A stretch of 64,000 nucleotides of DNA, from contig NZ_JAGSOG010000003.1 in the NCBI RefSeq assembly GCF_018139695.1, positions 1 to 64,000 of the forward strand, given 5' to 3'. The notes beneath the pieces were generated by a model. The model was given only the letters and a program-made list of their open reading frames with translations. It did not search any database and was not told the DNA's origin. Of the stretch, positions 58,971 to 64,000 are shown in pieces. Made by a program: the position numbers and the translations under genes. The stretch comes from Actinospica durhamensis (GTDB lineage Bacteria; Actinomycetota; Actinomycetes; Streptomycetales; Catenulisporaceae). Position 1 is the first letter of the stretch. Every line of letters begins with the position of its first letter.

Positions 58971-59204
58971 CTACTCGACAGGCTGAGTCTCAGCCGGCGC
59001 CGACGCGTCCACCGCGCTGTCACCGGCGTGGGGGCGGCTGTATGTCAGCAACTGGAAAAGGCGCTGCCGCACTGCGTACGCGGTCCCGCGCAACAGATCG
59101 CCTTGGGCCGCGGCGGGCGCCTCAACGCGCTCGGACCTCACCGCTTCGCCGGCGGCACCGACCGCAAGGTCGGTGGACACCATCTCCACGAGCTGCGACA
59201 TCAC
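58971..59204 (-). CDS. Small hypothetical protein
   Basis: A 76-77-residue protein (MSQLVEMVSTDLAVGAAGEA, then AAAQGDLLRGTAYAVRQRLF) with an amphipathic helical composition and an acidic C terminus. An AAGGGG ribosome-binding site stands properly before GTG 59204 and ATG 59201, which supports translation. No recognised family and no membrane helix. A 158-base gap with a seven-A run separates it from the upstream frame on the same strand. Confidence 0.55.
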   Translation of the reverse strand: MMSQLVEMVSTDLAVGAAGEAVRSERVEAPAAAQGDLLRGTAYAVRQRLFQLLTYSRPHAGDSAVDASAPAETQPVE

Positions 59205-59362
59205 GAACCCCTTGATCCATCTCGACCCACACGGTGCGTGCCGAGGACTCCAGGCTCGCGGCCTGTCGTGCGCATCGGCAGGACCATGTGTCCCGTCCGG
59301 GCAGATCTACACGGCCCGGTGCCAAGAAAAAAATCAATGGGGCCGCGAAGGCGACGTCGAGC

Positions 59363-59742
59363 TCAGAGGACGGACAACAGGGTGCTCGTGTCCATCCGAT
59401 CGGCAGCCAGGTCCGCGTCGTCGGCGTGGTGCACGGACGCGAGCAGCGCCGGCAACCGCGCGGGGGAGATCGGCTGCAACGATTGGCTGTCGACCGTCAA
59501 CGCGACATAATATGCGCCGTAACGCTCCACCTGGGTTGTCGCGGTCGATTCCGGCTCCCCGGTGACAAGCCATCGGCCGCTGGGGAGCGCCGAGCACGAC
59601 ACCGGGCCGCCGCCGTTGAATCCCACACTGCTGCTCAAGGCGGCGCCGATCGACGAACACGGCGGCTCCGGTGCACCGACCGCCCACGCGACGGCACGTC
59701 CCCGGGCCGGCCACCCCCTGCATGAAGCGCGATTTCGGTCAC
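59363..59742 (-). CDS. Possible hypothetical protein split by a frameshift
   Basis: A reading frame of about 91-125 residues with protein-like composition (GFNGGGPVSCSALPSGRWLV, TTQVERYGAYYVALTVDSQS, ARLPALLASVHHADDADLAA). In its own frame only a TTG at 59638 starts it. A GTG at 59742 with a strong GGGAGG begins MTEIALHAG in another frame, and adding one base in the five-C run at 59714-59718 joins the two. It may be coexpressed with the small downstream gene. No known family. This is a tentative call. Confidence 0.4.
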
Positions 59743-59906
59743 GCGACCCACCTCCCGCCCCGTCAGACGTCCTCTCCGGCCGAGTGGGTTGCAGCCCGCT
59801 CTCGCAGGACGAGCCCCGGCTTGAATGACAAGGTCCGACCCGGCTCTTGGTGTCGGGTGCGGCGACAGGCTACTGTTCGGCTGATTGCTCGACCTTGGAG
59901 GGGGAA

Positions 59907-60788
59907 ATGGCAGCCAAGCGGACGCTGATCACCGGCGTATGCGCCGCCGTACTGGCCGGATGTGCGCTGACCTGCGCCGCCCCGGCGGCTTCGGCCGCGA
60001 GCGTCGAGCTGAAGATCACGGAGAGCTGGAGCGGCAGCCTGCCGCAGCGGGTCGAGCCGGGCCAGACGGTGACGCTGCTCACCTCGTTCGGCCAGAACAC
60101 GTACCACCAGCCCATCCAGATCAGTGGCCTGAGTTTCGGCCTCTCGGCGCAGGGCTCGACCATCGACCACGAGGTCCAGGTCCAGTTCATGAACCCGGTC
60201 ACGCACGCGTGGGTCACCGAGAGCCCGGACAACGGCCAGAGCTGGAGCTACGAGTTCGACACGTTCCTGACCGAGGAACCGGGCAAGACGTACACCTCAG
60301 GCGTCCGCTTCACCATCGAGGACAAGGCTCCCGCCGGAACGTGGACCGTCGATTACCCGACCGTGTGGGGCGTGACCACGCAGACCGCGCTCCCCTACGG
60401 CGCGATCTCGTTCCCGACCGGGCCGACGCGCACCTTCACCTTCAAGAGTTCGACGGCCACGGCACCGGTCCCCGTGCACTCGACGGCGCCGGCGTCGGTC
60501 CGCACGACGCACGCCGCCTCGAAGCCCAGTCCCTCTCCGTCGCCGCGTAAAGCCGCGACCTCGGCGGCGCCCACCACGCCGAGTGCGACGGAGACGGCCA
60601 CGACCGCTGCGGCACCGAGCCCGAGTGCAGCGGCCCCGTCCGCCACGCCGATCAGCGCTGATCTCGCCGCGGACGGCAAGCCGTCGAGCACGGCTTCGCC
60701 GGCACTCGCCGCCGGCGCCGCCGCGGCGGTCGTCGCGCTGCTGCTCGGGCTGGGGCTGTGGCGCAGGGTACGTCGACGCGGGGTCTGA
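59907..60788 (+). CDS. Secreted, C-terminally membrane-anchored surface protein
   Basis: A 293-residue exported protein. A signal peptide covers about 1-31 (VCAAVLAGCALTCAAPAASA). A beta-rich domain follows at about 33-180 (VELKITESWSGSLPQRVEPG, TVTLLTSFGQNTYHQPIQIS), like surface glycoprotein stalk domains. A Ser/Thr/Pro/Ala-rich linker spans about 185-255. The last 40 residues contain a membrane helix (about 262-283) followed by a basic WRRVRRRGV tail. There is no LPXTG, so anchoring is by the helix, not sortase. ATG 59907 has GGAGGGG; the earlier frame opening is not needed. Confidence 0.82.
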   Translation: MAAKRTLITGVCAAVLAGCALTCAAPAASAASVELKITESWSGSLPQRVEPGQTVTLLTSFGQNTYHQPIQISGLSFGLSAQGSTIDHEVQVQFMNPVTHAWVTESPDNGQSWSYEFDTFLTEEPGKTYTSGVRFTIEDKAPAGTWTVDYPTVWGVTTQTALPYGAISFPTGPTRTFTFKSSTATAPVPVHSTAPASVRTTHAASKPSPSPSPRKAATSAAPTTPSATETATTAAAPSPSAAAPSATPISADLAADGKPSSTASPALAAGAAAAVVALLLGLGLWRRVRRRGV

Positions 60789-60818
60789 ACCGACGCCACC
60801 GTGAGGTGACGTGACGGG

Positions 60819-61469
60819 TCAGGCGGCCGAGGCCAGCAACGCAGCGAGCGTGTCTTGGTCAAGATACGTGTAATCTGCGATGGAGTCCTGCACCTGGGCC
60901 TTGAGCGCTGCGTTCGGGTTGACCGCGATGAACGCGACGCCAGCTTGCCGAGCTGCGTCCCGGTCTGCCGGAGCGTCACCGAAGAACACCACGTGCTCAT
61001 CGCGGTGTCGCGCGCAGATCTCGCCCAGTGCCTGCGTCTTCGTCCACCGGCGCCCGAACACTCCGTGGAACGCCGCGTCGAGGCCGTGTCCGGTCAGCAT
61101 GCGGTGGATCTCCGCCTCCGGAGCGCTGCTGACCACGTAGCGGACCGCGGCGACGGCCGCGATGAACTCCGCGAGCCCGGCGATCGGCGGACACTGACCC
61201 AGCCGCTGCTCCAGCAGGTGCGCGTACCGCGCGTCGACCTCGTCCTGCAACCGCGGCGGCTGCCCGAGGATGTCGGTCAGGATGTGCTGGAACTTCTCCG
61301 CTCGAGGGATCCCGCGATGAGCGGTGTTGTACGCGTCGACCTGCCCGAGCTGCTCCTCGTTCGCGCACAGCGGAGCGAACGCGTCTCGGAACGAAGCCAG
61401 CTTGACGCCCTCGGTGTCGAACAAGGTCCCGTCCATATCGAACGCCAGCACACGTGCGTGCCCACCCAC
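60819..61469 (-). CDS. HAD-superfamily hydrolase
   Basis: A 216-residue phosphatase-like protein. Motif I is FDMDGTLFDTEGVKL, motif II VVSSAPEAEI, the Lys region WTKTQALGEI, and motif IV VVFFGDAPADRDAA. The cap domain is the helical type 1. It should hydrolyse a small phosphate ester; the substrate is unknown. GTG 61469 has GGGGGAGG upstream. The longer open frame continues upstream, but this start fits the family. It is convergent with the surface protein gene and divergent from the DUF2625 gene. Confidence 0.87.
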   Translation of the reverse strand: MGGHARVLAFDMDGTLFDTEGVKLASFRDAFAPLCANEEQLGQVDAYNTAHRGIPRAEKFQHILTDILGQPPRLQDEVDARYAHLLEQRLGQCPPIAGLAEFIAAVAAVRYVVSSAPEAEIHRMLTGHGLDAAFHGVFGRRWTKTQALGEICARHRDEHVVFFGDAPADRDAARQAGVAFIAVNPNAALKAQVQDSIADYTYLDQDTLAALLASAA

Positions 61470-61562
61470 CGCGTCGCCCTCCCCCACACCACGAATCGAT
61501 CTACGAGAACCTAGCGCATCCCTTGGTCGCCAAGGGCCTCGCGGTAATGCGATCATCGGTCG

Positions 61563-62288
61563 GTGCGTGAACTCGAGGAACTGACGACGGTCGATGACCC
61601 GGCGTGGCCGGCGCTGGAGGCACTGTTCGCGGAGAGCGCGGTGCCCCCGGTGGTGCTGCCCGCCGACGACGGCGAAGCTCGTCGCGGCCTGCTGCAACTG
61701 CAGATCAGCGCCCGCTCCGCGCTCGGCGGGCTGGTGCTCAACTGTGGCGGGTTGCTCGTGGACGAGGGCTGGGTGCGCGTGTACGGCGCCGGGTCGAGCA
61801 GCGAGCGGCGCATGCCGAGTCTCGCCGAGGTCAACGCGTTCCCCGCCGACTTCGACCCGGAATGGCATCCGGCGCCGAGTCTGGTCGTCGGCCACGACGT
61901 GCTCGGCGGGGTGTTCGCGCTGAACGGGCACGATCCCGCCGCGGAGGGCCGCCCCGGCGTGCCGGGACAGATGACCTACTTCGCGCCCGATTCGTTGGAG
62001 TGGGAGGAGCTGCGGATGGGCCACTCGACGTGGCTCTCCTGGCTGCTCTCGGGCCGGCTGGAGCAGTTCTACGAGGGAATGCGCTGGCCGGGATGGCAGC
62101 AGGAGACCGGGGCGCTGGCTTGGACCGAGGGCATCAACTTCTTCCCGCCGCTCTGGAGCGAGGAAGCCCACGCCGATCTCCCGGCCACCAGCCGGAAGGC
62201 GGTGCCCATGGGTCAAGTACTGGGCGTGGCCGTGGACTTCGCCCGGCAGATGGGACCCGCGGATCCCGGCTTCCTCGGCACGGTGTAG
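61563..62288 (+). CDS. DUF2625 protein
   Basis: A 241-residue protein matching DUF2625 (LGGLVLNCGGLLVDEGWVRV, GSSSERRMPSLAEVNAFPA, LVVGHDVLGGVFALNGHDP, YFAPDSLEWEELRMGHSTWL). The family has no established function; similar proteins occur beside solenoid and toxin-immunity genes in some genomes, which is only suggestive here. No signal peptide or membrane helix. GTG 61563 is the only reasonable start. It is followed by the convergent TPR-like gene. Confidence 0.85.
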   Translation: MRELEELTTVDDPAWPALEALFAESAVPPVVLPADDGEARRGLLQLQISARSALGGLVLNCGGLLVDEGWVRVYGAGSSSERRMPSLAEVNAFPADFDPEWHPAPSLVVGHDVLGGVFALNGHDPAAEGRPGVPGQMTYFAPDSLEWEELRMGHSTWLSWLLSGRLEQFYEGMRWPGWQQETGALAWTEGINFFPPLWSEEAHADLPATSRKAVPMGQVLGVAVDFARQMGPADPGFLGTV

Positions 62289-62382
62289 GACTCTGATATA
62301 GGCGGACAGCCCCGATCCGAGCGCCCGAGCCACCGAGCGCCCGCGTGCCAGGGACCGCGGGGTCCACCACCGCAGGGTTCTT

Positions 62383-63801
62383 CTAGGACGAGCGCTTCCA
62401 CAGGCGACGCTTCTTGTCCGGGTTCCGGGCCGCCGCCTGCGCGTCGTGTTGCGCCTTGATGCCCTGCCCCCACTGCTTGATCGCGTCCGGGGTGAATTCG
62501 GCCGGAACCGGCGGCTCCGCCAGGGACCGGTGCATCGCCAGGATGTCGCGGATCGGCTCGCGCAGGCGCGGGTTGTCGCCGGGCGTGGTCAGGATGAGTT
62601 CACCGAGGGGCTCGAGCAGTTCCGTCGCACGGGAATGGCTCGCCTCGATCACGGTCAGCGTGCGCTTCATCAGTAGGTTGAGGATCTCGGCGCGCGTCTC
62701 CGGCAGGTTCCACGCGGCCGTGGCGAGCGCGTTGGCCGCCGCGTCCACGGTCCAGTCCTCGGGGCCGAACAGCAGGTCGCCGAGCACGTGCAGGCGCGTG
62801 GACGTGCGCCACGGCTCCTCGGGACGCACGTGCAGCCAGCCGAGGCACACCCATACCTGCGCCACGCGTGGCCAGTAGAGCGGATTGTGCCGGGACATCG
62901 CAGCCCACCGCTCGTCATCAGGGGCCGGGGGCACGTGCGTGAGCAGGCCGAGCAGGTCCTCGTCGCCGAGCTCTCCCAATGCGGCGGACTGCTCGAACAC
63001 GTGCAGCGGATCTCCCCACCGCGTGGCGGCGACTCGGCGCAGCGTGGCCGCGGCCTGCGGCGACGGCTCCGGGTAACGGGCGATGGCCGTCGTGTCCTGA
63101 TAGTCCCACAGCCGGTAGGCCAGGCCCTCCACGGCCGGGCGGCGGATGTCGGGCTCGGGAACCTCGACGACGGTGAGCTGCGCCTCGGGAAAGAGCGCGC
63201 CGAAAGCGGCCGCGGCACTCGGCGACTCCAGCGCCGACGCCTTCAGGACCAGCGGCGCGTCGTAGGTGCCGTCCGGGCCGGGGGTGTAGTCACCACTCGC
63301 GAGAAGGTTGTGTGTCAGGGAGACGAGCGAGTCGGTGGGTCCGGGCACGAATCCCAGCCACGTCGTGCCACGACATGACACCGCGAACAGTCTCCGCACG
63401 ACGTCGTCCTCGTCCGGTTCCTCGCGCGCGAGGTCGGCCAGCTGCACGAGCAGCTCGATGTCGCCGGTGTGCTTGTAGGTGAACGCGAGCAGCTGCGCTC
63501 GGGACCTGCGCTCCTGCGGCGCCAGCTCGTAGGTGCGCTGGGCCCAGCTCACCGCCTGCGCCGTGTCGCCCGTGTCGATGAACAGGCCGGCGAGCGTGCC
63601 GGTGAGGCCGGCGTCCTGGGACCCCGCCTCGGCCACGCGCGCGGCGAGCATCTCCAGCGCGTCCTTGATCTCCGGGGTCGCCCCGCCCGCCGTCAGTGCT
63701 CGAATCACGTGATCGACCGCGTGTTCGAACTCGCCCGCAGCCGCCAGCCGACCTGTGATCTCGAGTTCTCCGGCGACGTCAGCCGGGTGATCCGTAGCCA
63801 T
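62383..63801 (-). CDS. TPR-like helical repeat protein of unknown function
   Basis: A 472-residue cytosolic protein. The N-terminal third has helical pairs typical of TPR (GELEITGRLAAAGEFEHAVD, GLFIDTGDTAQAVSWAQRTY, LAFTYKHTGDIELLVQLADL). A middle beta-rich part (GTTWLGFVPGPTDSLVSLTH) and a helical end with a basic Lys/Arg tail follow. The middle and end resemble uncharacterised tetratricopeptide proteins; I see no catalytic motif. ATG 63801 is the start. The downstream side is convergent with DUF2625. Confidence 0.72.
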   Translation of the reverse strand: MATDHPADVAGELEITGRLAAAGEFEHAVDHVIRALTAGGATPEIKDALEMLAARVAEAGSQDAGLTGTLAGLFIDTGDTAQAVSWAQRTYELAPQERRSRAQLLAFTYKHTGDIELLVQLADLAREEPDEDDVVRRLFAVSCRGTTWLGFVPGPTDSLVSLTHNLLASGDYTPGPDGTYDAPLVLKASALESPSAAAAFGALFPEAQLTVVEVPEPDIRRPAVEGLAYRLWDYQDTTAIARYPEPSPQAAATLRRVAATRWGDPLHVFEQSAALGELGDEDLLGLLTHVPPAPDDERWAAMSRHNPLYWPRVAQVWVCLGWLHVRPEEPWRTSTRLHVLGDLLFGPEDWTVDAAANALATAAWNLPETRAEILNLLMKRTLTVIEASHSRATELLEPLGELILTTPGDNPRLREPIRDILAMHRSLAEPPVPAEFTPDAIKQWGQGIKAQHDAQAAARNPDKKRRLWKRSS

Positions 63802-63935
63802 CCGTCCACTCCCCCACAGGTCCCGCGGACGATCCGCGCACGTGAATATACCGCCTCACACGGATGCCCCGCGGCCCCTCACCCGACACAGCACACTGCT
63901 TCGCTCCGCAGAACCCGGATACAGCCCGATTCCGC

Positions 63936-64000
63936 CTACCTGACCTTGCGCCTCCAGTCGCTGCGCATATGCCACTGCACGTCGGGGCCGGCCCAGCTCG
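63936..64000 (-). CDS. C-terminal end of a gene running out of the window
   Basis: On the minus strand the last 65 bases are open and end in TAG at 63936-63938, reading SWAGPDVQWHMRSDWRRKVR. The composition is plausible for a protein end, but the fragment is too short to identify. The stretch 63802-63935 between it and the TPR-like gene has no visible gene. Confidence 0.4.
   Translation of the reverse strand, partial: SWAGPDVQWHMRSDWRRKVR

Noticed and set aside
59329-59336. Seven-A run as an intrinsic terminator tail
   Set aside because: No stable GC hairpin stands immediately before it on either strand.

Overview
The window is 64 kb of very GC-rich DNA, with strong third-position GC bias, many GTG starts, frequent short or absent leaders, and typical actinomycete families: a WXG100/EccC type VII secretion module, a PucR regulator, an ECF sigma factor, DUF6461 and DUF6884 proteins, a meso-DAP-type MurE and PhoU. 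It is most likely chromosomal DNA of a filamentous actinomycete. Streptomycetales or Catenulisporales are my guesses only. No rRNA, tRNA, insertion sequence, integrase, replication origin or CRISPR array was seen.

Layout. 1-6.7 kb: a secreted GH92 mannosidase (5' end cut by the window), a MerR regulator divergent from a SnoaL-like gene with two typical long-spacer MerR promoters, and a frameshifted Lrp/AsnC regulator divergent from an inositol-monophosphatase-like gene. 6.7-28.8 kb: an orphan type VII secretion (T7SS) island. It holds an EccC-type ATPase with degenerate second and third motor domains, a Ser/Thr kinase fused to a phosphodiester-glycosidase domain, a WXG100-like and an EspC-like substrate, an ECF sigma factor with a four-cysteine tail, a beta-helix/AAA+ (EccA-like) fusion, an anchored LamG protein, and a 2694-residue giant protein that starts with a T7SS-signal-like domain and carries several repeat blocks. 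EccB, EccD, EccE and MycP are absent from the window.

28.9-31.4 kb: a SnoaL-like/quinone-oxidoreductase operon divergent from its LysR regulator. 31.7-35.6 kb: the most distinctive small locus. A 67-residue, six-cysteine peptide with an AxA-ended leader is followed by a type I signal peptidase. Divergent from it is a translationally coupled MauE - TlpA-like thioredoxin - ABC exporter operon. This reads as a dedicated system to make, oxidatively fold, export and trim a disulfide-rich peptide, without lanthipeptide or radical-SAM enzymes. 35.6-41.4 kb: two HEAT/LRV-like solenoid genes, a headless kinase fragment, two SDR oxidoreductases and a DUF1963 protein.

41.4-50.2 kb: PucR regulator divergent from a secreted GH12 cellulase with a CBM2 module, a DUF6461 protein, a DUF6884/nucleotide-binding pair, a WYL regulator divergent from a VOC protein, and a stand-alone MurE. 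50.2-64 kb: a P-loop kinase, flavodoxin-like oxidoreductase, transketolase with a lower-GC HAD phosphatase under a LacI-type palindrome, a membrane-tethered ParA-like ATPase with an uncharacterised partner, Nudix, histidine phosphatase, PhoU, several membrane or secreted proteins, a second HAD protein, DUF2625 and a TPR-like protein.

One caution applies to the whole window. At least four genes, and probably a fifth, are interrupted by apparent single-base shifts that restore a good reading frame, two of them beside five-base C runs. Either the assembly has indel errors or several genes are decaying.
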